64,000 nt of DNA, taken from Eucommia ulmoides (lineage: Eukaryota > Streptophyta > Magnoliopsida > Garryales > Eucommiaceae). Position 1 is the stretch's first letter; every line of letters starts with the position of its first letter. Under the pieces are notes generated by a model, which was not told the DNA's origin, did no database searches, and worked only from the letters and a program-made list of their open reading frames with translations. Below, in pieces: positions 35,581 to 47,625 of the stretch. The stretch covers positions 40,573,212-40,637,211 of the forward strand of contig CM028335.1 in NCBI GenBank assembly GCA_016647705.1, read 5' to 3'. Made by a program: the position numbers and the translations under genes.

Positions 35581-36144
35581 CTAACCTGTGGCTGGAGTGA
35601 GGATGACAAAGCAAAGTATAAAATGTGCCACAGTTTGTACTTATTCATAAGGTACATTTCAAACGAGACGACCTATTAGTTAAGCAAGTATCACAAAATA
35701 AAGGATTACCTTGATTATCTAACCGTTTAGGAAAGCGACAACGGTCTATGCATTCTATCTTTTGAATTTCTACAAATGAGACTTAGTAGGTCAAATTTTT
35801 TTTCCCCGTAAGTAAACTCGGAAAATATATAATTATTATCTAGTGGATTCCTACCTTGTGGGAAAAAGCATGTTTTATGAGACCACATCAAGCAGCTTTC
35901 TCTAAATGAACTTTTTTTGTGTGATGTGACATTGGAAAGTTTTTTGGAAGGACCCACCATACTTCGTGTGTTTTTTGGGCTGATAAACCCTTCAGCTTAT
36001 GCGGCCAAACAGAGACATAATAGGGCAATTCCCAGTTAAGTCGGTCGCTTTCCCAACTATAGGCTTTAACTGTGCACATGACGGTTCACAGAACCACATT
36101 GAGATAGTTAGATTGTTAGTATTTCCATCCCATCTCATTCGTAA
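35581..36144. other. Tat-like flank, then unassigned sequence
   Basis: Opens with another ATGTGTCCTAACCTGTGGCT motif (35573) and then becomes unrecognisable. No gene seen. Confidence 0.4.
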
Positions 36145-37158
36145 ACACCGTTTGATAAATCTGTTTCTCATCCCACTCCATCTCAAAATTCTAAAATTGA
36201 TTCTTGTTTTTGTGAAGCGGGTGAGAATCAATTTTGTTTTTTTGTTTTTTTCCCATCCCAAAAAACTCATCCCATAATTAGGACACGTTGGGCATTTTTA
36301 TAATTGTTAGTGAGCTCTTCTTCAACTTCTGTTAGCCACATTCGTTTTTTCTATTTCTTTTTCCTCCAAGTGGCCATCTTCTTCAACTCCTGGCCATTGT
36401 CGTTCGTCTTCTTCGCTGCCATCATCGTTCCTCTTCTTTTTCCTCCAAGCTAGCATCGTCGCCTTCGTCCTCCTCCTCCTTGCCATCGTCTTTGCCATCT
36501 TCCTCTTTACCATCGTCTTCACCATCCTCGTCATCGTCTTCACTCGTTGCTGTCGTCTTCGATTTTGATTTCGATTTCGAGCTGTAATTGAACAACAACA
36601 AAATCGAACAGATCTAGGTTTCGAGTTGTAATCGAACAAAAATGGGTTTAAGATTTCGATTCCGATTTTGAGTTGTAATTGAACAGATCTGGGTTTAGGG
36701 TTTCAATTTCGAACAACAACGATTTCGATTATGGTTTAGGGTTTCGATTTCAATTTTGTTACTGAAATCGATCACGAAATCGATTTCGATTTTAGATTTC
36801 GATTTTGATTTAAGGTTCGGTTGTTGAAATCAATTTCTCTTAATTAAGGTTCGATTTCTTGATGATTTCTTGATTTTGGTTTATAGTTCATTCTAAATTT
36901 CTCGATGATTTCTCAGAATTAATGTTCTTGATTTCTTGTTTTTCGGTATAAGTTTAAATTAATAAATAAAAAGAATAATTGTGAGAAAATAATTTTAGGA
37001 TAATATTGTTACCAAACGCGATTCTGTTCCTAGAACCAAAAAAAAAATTTGTCATTACTAAACGTGATTCTGCTCCCATTAAAAAACAAAATTCTTATCT
37101 CATCCAATCACATCCCAAGTGGGATGAGAAACGTGGAAACACTAATGAAACGCGGCCT
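36145..37158. mobile_element. Possible non-autonomous PIF/Harbinger-like element
   Basis: Imperfect inverted ends: left ACACCGTTTGATAAATCTG, right (reverse) AGGCCGCGTTTCATTAGTG. Both run into an identical GTTTCTCATCCCACT. Flanked by TAA on both sides (36142-36144 and 37159-37161), the target duplication length of PIF/Harbinger elements. The interior (36560-36920) is rich in GATTTCGATTT-like repeats and holds no transposase. Confidence 0.45.
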
Positions 37159-37161
37159 TAA

Positions 37162-37533
37162 ATACTGATATGTAATTATTGCATCAAAAAAAAAAAATTA
37201 TGTTTTTATTTTAGCCCTATCTATTTAAAAATTGTGCCTCAATCAAGTAAAATGCACTTCAATAACATTCTATAGTCATGCACAAATTTTACGGAACCAT
37301 TATCAACATCCAAAATCATTTATTCCAAGTCAAAAGATAATTTTTTATCCAATTTTTTAAAAAATAGTCATTAAACTTCAAGTAGTTCCAATCATTGGGT
37401 CACCAACCTTTGTATTGTGACAACAATGGTGCTTTAGATCAAGAAAGGGAACCCACATCTCATAAAAAATCCAAACACATAAAGCGGTGCTTTCACTTTA
37501 TTTGCGAAATCATTAGGAGGAATGATGTCAACA
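37162..37533. other. Unassigned AT-rich sequence
   Basis: No feature recognised. It continues at 42780 once the gypsy element between is removed (target TTAAA). Confidence 0.4.
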
Positions 37534-37538
37534 TTAAA

Positions 37539-38569
37539 TGTAATGTTCCGAAAATTTATATTTTTTAAAAATAATATTCTATTTAAATAAGTTATAATTT
37601 TTAGGGGGTGACTTTGGCAAAATTTATAGTTTTGAAATTAATTTTAAAATAATGACATAGTTTTTTGGGGGGTGATTTTGATATACCATGAAAATTTTAG
37701 GATATAAATGAATACTAATTAATTACTAAAGGGTAAGAAATGTATATTATTATTTTTTTGTTAAGTTGTGGAGGTGTAAACATGAGAGGATGTGTGGCAA
37801 TGGGTTGTATACGTGTAAGGGAAGAAAGATAAGGAAAAAAATTAATTCAATGAAGTAGACTTGGAGTATGTGTATATTCATACACATATATAAGTCTTGT
37901 GTGAATACCACTAGGAAGGATATAAAGGAAGAATCGGAGAAGAAGGAAGTAAGGGTAATAAGAAAAAAAGTAATAAAAAGAAATATAAGAAAATGAGAGT
38001 AGAAAAAGAGAGAGAAAAATATAATAAAGTGGAAAAAAAAAATATAAACAAGAGGAAATAATTGTTTCAAGTAATGTCGATTATCAATTTCTGATTTCAG
38101 GTAGAATTTTTTATCTCTTTAATATTTGTATTTAACATCTCTTTTATTATGTGATTCATGTTAAAATTGTTGTTAATTTTAAATGGTAGTTTCCATAAAA
38201 TATTTAAGATTATTATGTGAAAACTATATGAGAATCATGCCTATATGTTGTTTGTGGGATTAGCTAGATACACGTATTAAAGGGGTTAAAATTTTACTGA
38301 ACTTTGGCTCAAAACCCCACAATATTTATTGTAGGGTCGATGACAATGGAGTTACGCCTCAAATTATAATTAGATATGGATTAAATTTATAATACTTTTA
38401 TTTATTATAATTATTGTAAAATTAACTCAATTAATTGATAAATATGATTGTCGACGTAGTTTGTAAAATTTTTCAGATTTTTATAAAATAAAATATTTGT
38501 TATTCAGTTTTAGTATTAATTCTCCTTGGGAGAAACTGCATGGCAACCTTAAGAAATTGGTCTGTCACA
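37539..38569 (+). repeat. 5' LTR of the non-coding gypsy element
   Basis: TGTAATGTTCCGAAAATTT...GGTCTGTCACA, closely similar to 41741-42774 over its length. Confidence 0.85.
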
Positions 38570-38570
38570 A

Positions 38571-38589
38571 GTGGGTATTAGAGCATAGG
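38571..38589 (+). promoter_or_regulatory. Primer binding site, Met type
   Basis: GTGGGTATTAGAGCATAGG directly after the 5' LTR resembles TGGTATCAGAGC. Confidence 0.6.
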
Positions 38590-39321
38590 TATACGACTAC
38601 CTTAGACTTGGGTTATGGTACCCATTACTCATAATAAATTGACTAATATTTAAAAATAATAAATTTAGTACGATTTTTTAATTTTACTTATTATTTATTA
38701 ACGGTTATATATTTACATTAATTTTTACTTTTGAACTTAATGATATTATAGAAATTTAAGTGGAGGTTTAATGCAAGACTTTTGAAACATATTTATATGT
38801 TTTGAGACATATTTATATGTTTTGAGATGTATTTATGTGGTTGAGATATATTTATGTGTTTTGAGACATATTTATGTAATGTAAATTAGATCTGTTATTT
38901 TGGATTAACAATAATTATATATTTACTTATTTTCAGAGAATCAATTATTTAAAATTTGATTTATGTTGTAATTTTATGGAAAAATTTACAAGATTATGAA
39001 ATTAAATTAATATTTAAAAACAATGATATTGTGGATATTAGAGATGATTATTTTTTATCTCACGAGACAGTCCACAAGAAGTATGGGCTATCTACTGATT
39101 ATGATGTTGGTTGTAAGTATGTTGGTTATAAATGTTGGATGGAATTGGTCAATATTGGTTATGGAATATGGCAGTAGACTTAAAATGTCATGTTAAGTGA
39201 GAAACATTATTGAGGACGTGGACCTTTTGACCCAGAAATAGACCCAATCTAAGTGAGACTACCGTGATATTTTAAAAATATATTTATTGGTTATATATAT
39301 ACATATATGTTTATTACTATT

Positions 39322-41423
39322 TGTTGATGCTAAGATTTTGATAAATAATTAAGTATTGATATTTTGGTGGAACTAATGTTTTAATTGAGTGTTTCAGTGA
39401 TTTAAAGTTCCAAGTGACGAAGATGACAAATTAAATGGATACTAAATGATGAAGTTGAAGATATTGAAAATTTAAGAGTTTGAAGAAATTAGAAAAAACA
39501 ACTCAGTAAATTTCAACTCTTAATATCCCATTTAGGAACACACACATGACACAAAATTTATTTTCTCATTTATGTGTGTATTAATTAAGTTAAATTATTT
39601 GCTCCTATGTGAATTAAGAAAAAATAATTTTGAATGACTAAAATGAAATATAAGAATATTAGTGGAGCTTATTTAAGAGAGAAAATGGTTAAAGGGGCGA
39701 AAACGTAAAAGAAAATGAGTTAAAAACGTATTCAGATAAGAGATTCAGAAGACAACAGTCAACTGGTGAGTTAATCGGACCACGTAGCTATAACATCTTG
39801 TATCTCTAAGTTGACCGACAGGTTGACCGTTCAAGAAGGGTTGAACTCTTTGAATCAACAAGTCAACTGATAGGTCGACCGGTGAAAGAAATACCAACTC
39901 TCTGAATCTACAAGTTGACCGATGAATTGCATTGGCTACATCCTAAATCTCCCAGTCGACTGGGCAGTCAACTGAATGCACTGTTTCAGGATATTATTTT
40001 ATCCAAGATTAAATCCAATAGTAGCCATTTTTTGTTGGGATTTGAGAGAGATTTCGGGGATATTTTATATATTTAAGATATGGTTCATATATTAATTAAA
40101 TACTATTAATATGGTTAATTAAATATTAATGTTTTTCAATTTGGTACTTGAAATAGTTTCTATTCTATCTAATTGAGTTTGAGAAATACTTGGGGGGTTT
40201 AATTAGGAGATTTGAAAGTTGTTATTAAGTGAATTGAACCAAAATGAATCCATTATGTTATAAGGGCTCTATAAGTGCTATTAATTATCATGATACATGT
40301 AAACTAGCCGTTAGAAGGCTAATTTCATACTCCTTTAAATAGACCTGCGAATTTCATATATTATTAGGCCGTAAACAAGAGAGAAATCATATCATATCAT
40401 TTGTGAGCTTTTATAGGAGTTATCTTTCTGCGAGTTTGTGAGCTACTCTAAGAGTGATCTTGAAGATCAATTGAGATTAATATTTGTTGCTTCCGGATCT
40501 GAAGTTACATTGTTTTATCTGATTATTCGATGGATTCTGGGTAAGATATTTCCATATTGCTTATTGTTTGTTTATTATTCTATATTTGAAAATTGATCTT
40601 AGAAATTTTTTCTGATTTTTGAAAGAAAATATTTTTTACAAACAATTTCTTGAATCTGATTACGTGCTCAAATTTACCACCCACATCTTGTTAAAATCAG
40701 ATTTTCTATCTCACGTTTTTTTATCACTAGTTGGGATATTAATTGAATTATTATTTATTTGGGGTGGTAGAAGCTCTGAGTAAGATTTTCTTCTTATCAA
40801 TTTGTATTGGTGAGTAGTATGACGGGTTAAATACTGTTGGAGGTATTTAATCAAGGGTAACTGGATTTCAGTCTCTTTCTGTAAAGAGATTGAGGTAGTG
40901 ATTCTTCCTGAATAGAATTGCGTTTTGATTGAATTTGTAACGATTCAATCCTTACCGGGTAAAAGGATATTTGGAGTGATTGATGAGCTTTTGATTCTTT
41001 AGCCTTAGTGTTAAAAAAAATTAGGTTTTTCTTGAGCCTGTAAAAAGTAGAGGTTATTCCTGAGCCTTGGAAAAGAAAATTGTAAAGGTTGATTCTGAGC
41101 CTGTAAAAGAATAATTGTGTGGGTTTGGTTCCTACCTTTAAAGAGATCTTGGTTTTAGTGGGTGCGACCTTCCGTAGAGCTCGGAGGAACTGAATTAGCC
41201 AAGAGTAGCTTGGTGAACCAGTATAAATCTCTGGTGTGCTGTAATATTTACTTTGCTATTTTTGCTATTTGTGTGTGCACCTAGTTGATTAATTAATTCC
41301 ACTGTGATATAAAGATAATAATTAATTTAGGCTTAAAATTAATTATTTGATTTAAAGTTTTTATTCTAATAATTTTTAAATACCCAATTCACCCCCCCTC
41401 TTGGGTATTCCACTGGGCCAACA
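39322..41423 (+). repeat. Copia-type solo LTR, 2.1 kb, TSD CTATT
   Basis: TGTTGATGCTAAG...CACTGGGCCAACA with CTATT on both sides (39317-39321, 41424-41428). The C-rich end (TTCACCCCCCCTCTTGGG) and the preceding ...GAACCAGTATAAATCTCTGG resemble long LTRs of SIRE/Maximus-type copia elements. The region 39755-39975 is dense in GTTGACC/GTCGACC/GTCAACTG motifs. No coding and no internal PBS seen. Confidence 0.8.
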
Positions 41424-41740
41424 CTATTTTTATCAGAGTGCGCAACGAAAGTATTTAGAAATATAAGATTCTTTGACAATTAGTTTATCTATATTAGGAG
41501 TTACCAATCAAAGTGCACCAGATTGTGTTTTTTTGGATAAAGTATGGGCCACTACAAATGCGGAAGTGACGATACGTAATATGGATTTTGTGAGATGTGA
41601 ATTGTTGATGACTTTCGGTTACAGGACCATACATAGAGAACAATTGTTCTAGAATCGAATGTAACTAACATGACCGTGCGATTTTGAATTATTATTGTTT
41701 TGAACAAAATTTCGAGGACGAAATTTATTTAAGAGGGGTA

Positions 41741-42774
41741 GCCCGAAAATTTATATTTTTGAAAATAATATTTTATTTAAATAATTTATAATTTTTATTT
41801 TTTGGTAAACTAATTTATAATTTTTAGGGAGTGATTTTGGCAAAATTAATATTTTTGAAATTAATTTTAAAATAATGTCATTTTTTGGGGGTGATTTTGA
41901 TATACCATGAAAATTTTGGGATATAAGTGGATACTAATTAATTATTAAAGGGTAAAAGAAGTATTTATTTTTGTTAAGTTGTGGAGGTGTAAACATGAGA
42001 GGATGTGTGGCAATGGGTTATACACGTGTAAGGGACAAAGATAAGAAAAAAATGAATTTAATGAAGTGGCCTTGGAGTATGTGTATATTCGTACACATAT
42101 ATAAGTCTTGTATGAATACCACTAGGAAGGAGATAAAGGAAGAATCGGAGAGGAAGGAAGTAAGGCTAATAAAAAAACAATAAAAAGAAATATATGAAAA
42201 TGAGAGTAGAAAAAGAAAGAGAAAAATATAATAAAGAGGAAAAAAAATATAAACAAGAGGAAATAATTGTTTCAAATAACGTTGATTATCAATTTCGGAT
42301 TTCAGGTAGAGTTATTGATTTCTTTAATATTTGCATTTAATCTCTCTTTATTATGTGATTTATGCTAAAATTGTTGTTAATTTTAATTGTTAGTTTCCAT
42401 AAAATATGTAGGATTATTATGTGAAAATTATGTGAGAAGCATGCCTATATGTTATTTGTGGGATTAGTTAAATACACGTATTAAAGTGGTTAAAATTCTA
42501 CTCAATTTTGACTCACAACCCTACAGTATTTATTGCAGGGTCAATGAAAATGGAGTTGTGCCTCAAATTATAATTAGTTTTTGATTAAATTTTGTAATAC
42601 TTTTATTTATTGTTATTATTGTAAAATTGACTCGATTAATTGATAAATATAATTGTCGACATAGTTTGTAAAATTTCTCAGATTTTTATAAAATAAAATA
42701 TTAGTTATTCAATTTTAGTATTAATTCTTCTTGGGAGAAATTGTGTGGCGGCCATGAGAAATCAGGACATCACA
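41741..42774 (+). repeat. 3' LTR of the non-coding gypsy element
   Basis: Starts at GCCCGAAAATTT directly after the polypurine tract; the first ~8 bases expected from the 5' LTR (TGTAATGT) are missing. Ends ...CAGGACATCACA before TTAAA. Confidence 0.8.
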
Positions 42775-42779
42775 TTAAA

Positions 42780-43677
42780 AGAGTAAACACAGCGGAAAAC
42801 ATACCAGATCCACTCTCTATGACTATGATTTTATAGTAGTCAAATAAAAAAATTGAAAAAATGGGTATTAGATATTGTACTAATTGGCTATAGTATTAAT
42901 AGAAAATTGTTGAATGTAAACCCTATAGTCAATATTGCAACTTTACATTAGTGGTTTCTATCTCTAAATTATTTCAATCTCAAGAATTAATAAAAATGTA
43001 TTTTGATATTATTCTTTAATTGTATTTGATGTTGTTGTAGATTTTGGATATTAAGTTAAAATTTCTTATCTTTTTAATGTGATTAAAAAGTGGAGACCGA
43101 AGCCATTTGGTAATTTATATTCTTAATTGTTCCTAGTCGATACTAAATAGTTGAAAACTGGTTTTCAACGATCTAAACTAACTTGTTCTACTGTTTTATC
43201 TTTTGAGAGTGATAAGTCCCAAATCATTAGTATGAGATACTTGAACAACCACAAGGGGACTTACTAGTGTAGTAAGGGACCGAACCTAATCATCATTGCT
43301 ATCCTACATGGTATCTTTACTCAATGTCAAAATAGAACATCTAAGATATGATTTGTAATCTTTTGACCTGAGATACTGTATGTTACATGGAAGGGTTTCT
43401 ATATTTTGATAATACTAAGTGCTATATACTCAAGTTATGACAGTTCAAAGATATTAATTAGGTATAGCGGGACATATATGTGAATGTACGATTATGCAAT
43501 ATAGGATCTATCACTCAGCAAAGAGAGACATGTCCTATGTGATTCGATTTAATATAATTCACCTAAGTTTCTATCCAGAGCAGGGTAACGACTAGGATGA
43601 GATTCCAATGGGTCTTATAAGGAATTATATTATCGATCAATGTACATATGATTGGACTAGGATTTTTTTACTTTATT
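42780..43677. other. Unidentified LTR-like sequence, left part
   Basis: Mixed-composition non-coding sequence that continues at 44522 after a solo LTR. No coding motif found. Possibly part of a long LTR or leader of a copia-type element. Confidence 0.3.
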
Positions 43678-43682
43678 CATAC

Positions 43683-44516
43683 TGATAAGAACCAACAAGC
43701 ACCATCAAATGATCTACTGCATGTTCCAGTTGGGCTTATTATTAGGTCAAGATCCAAGAAAATCAAAGAAGCACTCAATGAGCTAATTCAAGAGATTTGG
43801 GTTGAGTCTAAAATGTTGAAACCCAAATTAGGCCCAAAGAACTATCAAGGCATAATCCATCTTATCAAGGCAAGCGAATGAGCTTAGACGTGATTTTGAA
43901 TGGGTTTAGGCATGAGACCCATGAATTTTTAGCCTATTTATTTTATTATTAGTCTTTTAATTTTAATTTAGGTCTTTTAGTTGATGATTTGTAAGGCATG
44001 ATTGTCAATTAGACTTTTCCTTAGGAGTCTTATCCTTGTCAGACTAAGAGTGAAAGGTAAGATAGGAAGTTTTATTTTCTTTTGTTTCTTTTCCTTATTA
44101 GACTAGGTTTTATTTTCCCTACTAGACTAGGTTTTCTTGTACTATCTTAGCTACCTATTTAAAGAGGTGTGTTTATGAGAAAGAAAAACACATTACTTTT
44201 GATTAATACAATTGTGAGAGTTTTTTCTTAAGTTCTTCAACGAACTTTTCTTGAGCTTATCAAGAATTTCTTGTGGTGTTCAAACCCTATACATTCGGTT
44301 CATGATTCAATTATAATCATTGGGTCGAGATTTGTTCTCTTTATAAATTTGGTTCGCATTTCATTCATAAATGTTGTGGGTCAATGTAATCTATCCAAAT
44401 TCTGTATTTTTTTGTGTTCTTCCTTTTTCGTTCATAAATTTGAATTTAGATCGATTCTAGCGAAGAAACCCTAAATTGGTTTGGGGTCTCACTAATTCTT
44501 GGTGAGATTCGCACCA
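43683..44516 (+). repeat. CRM-like solo LTR, TSD CATAC
   Basis: TGATAAGAACC...GATTCGCACCA flanked by CATAC (43678-43682 and 44517-44521). Its first ~200 bases are an open pol tail (LHVPVGLIIRSRSKKIKEAL...LIKASE, stop at 43879). Homologous to 21440-22314 and, more distantly, to the LTRs of the 12146-18458 element. Confidence 0.85.
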
Positions 44517-44521
44517 CATAC

Positions 44522-45347
44522 CCTCTTGGTCCTTTCAAGAACACAAGATAAAGAGATCATATAATACGTAAATCATACCTTATAAGGTTCTCTTGGTGAA
44601 ATTTATACCAACCGGACATAAATGTGATATGTAAATAGATGTGACTCACAGTCGGAGGAAATGTCTTTGGAGGTAAAAGTGTTTTCTTCTTAAAAAGTAA
44701 AATTAGAATTGTTCCAATTTTAATTGATTAGCAAAATAATTAATTAACTAACTTTATTATTCAACTTTTAGTATGAACCTAACGGGTCAGATACAATGAA
44801 AAATGAAAATTAGAAAAGTCTTTGAAAAAAAGGGTAGTAATGCTGAACTTGTGAAAGTTTGAGGGCCAAAGTGAAAATATGAAAAGAAGGGATCCAAAGT
44901 TTTGAATCCTGGACAGATACTATAAAAGGAAAATTCCATCTATGGTCTCTCCCTAGTCCAAAAATCATTCCACCCCTTGAGTCTGATTATCCTTCCTTCT
45001 TTCTGTGTCTGTATTACTTATTTAAATCTTACTACGAACAAGATTCAAATAATATCTACCTTAGTATCTTGGGGTTAGAATATGCTTCTGAGAAATATCA
45101 AGGTTACTTTTCTCTCTCAATTTTCTATGTGGATATTGTTAGAGGTAAGACAATTGTGGTGCTTACTGATCAAATCAAGATGCTCTTGGAAGAGCTTTCT
45201 CAAATTAAATTTGATTTAATTCATTCATGTTATATTTGATTTATAGTGATACGGATAGATTCGATTAAAGGAACGTGATATTAATTGTGATTTAAATTTT
45301 AATATCTTGCTACATAAATCTAGCGTTTTTAATATCCGGTTCTTACA
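44522..45347 (+). other. Unidentified LTR-like sequence, right part, with promoter-like box
   Basis: Continues 42780-43677. An ACTATAAAAGG TATA-like box lies at about 44919-44930, followed by a CT-rich stretch; the segment ends ...CCGGTTCTTACA at 45347, an LTR-like CA end. The start is not defined and no second copy is present. Confidence 0.35.
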
Positions 45348-46401
45348 CTTAGTGGGAGGTTTATCGTGCAATTATTGTCGGGCCGTTGCACCCTTGAAAT
45401 GAGGGAGGTTCATGTTCAATATAAGAATGAAAATGATTACTTTTAGTAATTAACAAATTAAGTCTTATATTACCAAATATATCCATAACTGAACTTAATA
45501 ACTTATTCTCATGATGAAAGATGTTTGGCCGACATCACTTGAACATTTCGGTCGTTACAGACATTAGCATAGTTTTAGCACCTATCCTTTTCAATGTTCG
45601 ACAAACGGATGCTATTTTTCACTTTGGTTCTTTATGTCTTGCCCTGAATTCTATTAACCTATTTTAATTGCGAATAGTATTACTGTTGTAGTAGGGTTAA
45701 TACTTCCCCCACAGTGTCGAAGGTTCGAACCCCTCCTCCATTGGCATTTTGTGCAAAGTCTCTTAATGCTAAACTTGTTTTTGTTTTAAATGTTACGGTT
45801 CCTTTCTTTTTTAAAAAAAAAAAAAACATGCCATTGATCAGTAATTTTGTTTCTACTTTGTGGTAGAGAGTTGGAACACAAGTACAAAACGAGGAACAAA
45901 GAAAACGATTTACATTGTATTCTCCAATATTTACCAAAAAACAAATTCACTTTACATTCTTTATTCAACCACTATTTATAATGAAACCATATTCACAAAA
46001 TATTTAACTGGGTCGCGGAATTGGAATTGAAAATAAACCCATACCAAAAATACTTCAAAAATTTGAAAAAAGTGTACTCTTGGTCCCTCAACTATGGAGT
46101 GAGTGTTTAAGTGAACTCTGACCTTTCTAATATAACACATTTGATTCTTAAATTGTTATTTCATTTCAATTTAGTCAAATGAAAAATTCTGTTAAATTTT
46201 TTGGATAAAATCTATTAATGAAGAAACATTTTCATCATTTTACTTGTTTGATGTGTTAATGTCAAAAATTAAAATAAGTCGGGAGAAAAATATTTTTTTT
46301 TCCTTTTTCTAATTGTCTTACTATTTTTTTAGGCCTCCCTCATCTCTCTTGATCATCTTTCTTCTCTCTCTCACTCGATCTTTTTTTTTTTCTACTCTCT
46401 C

Positions 46402-46451
<50 letters not shown>

Positions 46452-46749
46452 TTCTTCTCTATTCACTCTTTCCCACCCCTCTCCCTCTCTCCCTTTAACC
46501 AAAACAAAATCTCTCACCTTTTTTTATCTTCCATTTTTTATATTTATTGACAAATGAAAACAATAATAGAAAATACAAATAAAACATAAAAAATACACAA
46601 AATTAAAAAGATTTTTTCAATCTTTAGCGCAAATTTCACACTCTTTCTCCTCAATAACCCTTTGAAGCAAAAAAAATATTATTTAGTTCTCTATCAAAAC
46701 GTTATTAATATTTAATCATTTGTAGATAGTGAATGAACATATTTAACCC

Positions 46750-46801
<52 letters not shown>

Positions 46802-47111
46802 CCAAATAAATTCTCCCCATTTCTTCAAACCCTACTACATTTTTCAACCATCCCCATCACACCAACCCTAACCCTAATTTCATCTCTCTAATTCTAATTA
46901 TCTAATAGTCGCTCAAGTTCACCAAATCCTCTCTATCGGTTCATCCGCTCTATCATTTCCTGCCGTTCGTGTCCAGTTCATCTCTCTATCAATATCCTTC
47001 TCGTGCACAGTACAACGATGGTCCTTGCCGCTGTGTGTGTTCATCTTGTGTTCGCCGTATGGACGTATGTTTGTTGTCTGGTCTCTATTTTCGAAGTTGT
47101 ATTTTCACCTG

Positions 47112-47142
<31 letters not shown>

Positions 47143-47620
47143 GATTTGGAAATTCACAACAGTGGCGATAGCAACTGCACTAGTAAACAGTGGTGGCAAT
47201 GGCGACTACAGTGGTAAACGGTGGTGGTGGATATTCAATGTTTTCCAGATTTTTTTTAGATCCTATTACAAAATTAATATTTTGATTTTGTTGTACTTGT
47301 TGATTTGTGAATGTTTTGTAATTGTTCTTGTTTGTGTTTTGGTGACCGTTCATTTCAGTTTTTTTTTTCTTTGGTGAATGTTCATTAAAATATTCACATC
47401 GGTTTTTTCTTAATCAATGTTTTTTATTCGGTTTTGATTTTTGGTGAATATTCATACCAGTTTGTTTTGTTGATCTTAGAGTCTATTTTTAACATTTTTG
47501 ATTCGTCGTATGCAATTTGGGATCTCCATTTTGGTCAACTACCTGTGGAAGCTTTTACTTGGGGGTGCTCCTAACCTGGTGAATATCTCTTATTTCGGTG
47601 GTTCTATCATTTTCATGAGC
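45348..47620. other. AT-rich sequence with microsatellites, no gene recognised
   Basis: Contains (CT)n-(AT)n at 46399-46450, (TA)n at 46754-46800 and (CT)n at 47113-47140. A GGTTCGAACCCC motif at 45723 resembles a tRNA B-box, but no A-box was found upstream. Open frames here are low-complexity. Confidence 0.5.
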
Positions 47621-47625
47621 ATAAC

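Larger units (their letters stand above)
37539..42774 (+). mobile_element. Non-coding gypsy element, TSD TTAAA
   Basis: Direct LTRs at 37539-38569 and 41741-42774 with the 5-bp duplication TTAAA (37534-37538, 42775-42779). A Met-type PBS follows the 5' LTR. The interior lacks gag and pol, holding only a remnant of the pol end (TTTCGAGGACGAAATTTATT, 41710-41729) and the polypurine tract AAGAGGGG. Split by a copia-type solo LTR. Same LTR family as 19900-21238. Confidence 0.85.

Noticed and set aside
36322-36639. Minus-strand open frame of 105 codons, Lys/Arg/Glu-rich
   Set aside because: Low-complexity translation of the CTTCTTC/CCATCG-rich interior of the Harbinger-like candidate; no recognisable domain.
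38956-39177. 73-codon plus-strand open frame in the gypsy interior
   Set aside because: No recognisable domain, AT-rich composition like its surroundings, and cut off near the solo LTR insertion.
45700-45740. tRNA gene or tRNA-derived SINE at the GGTTCGAACC motif
   Set aside because: Only a B-box-like word; no A-box at the right distance, no cloverleaf and no second copy.
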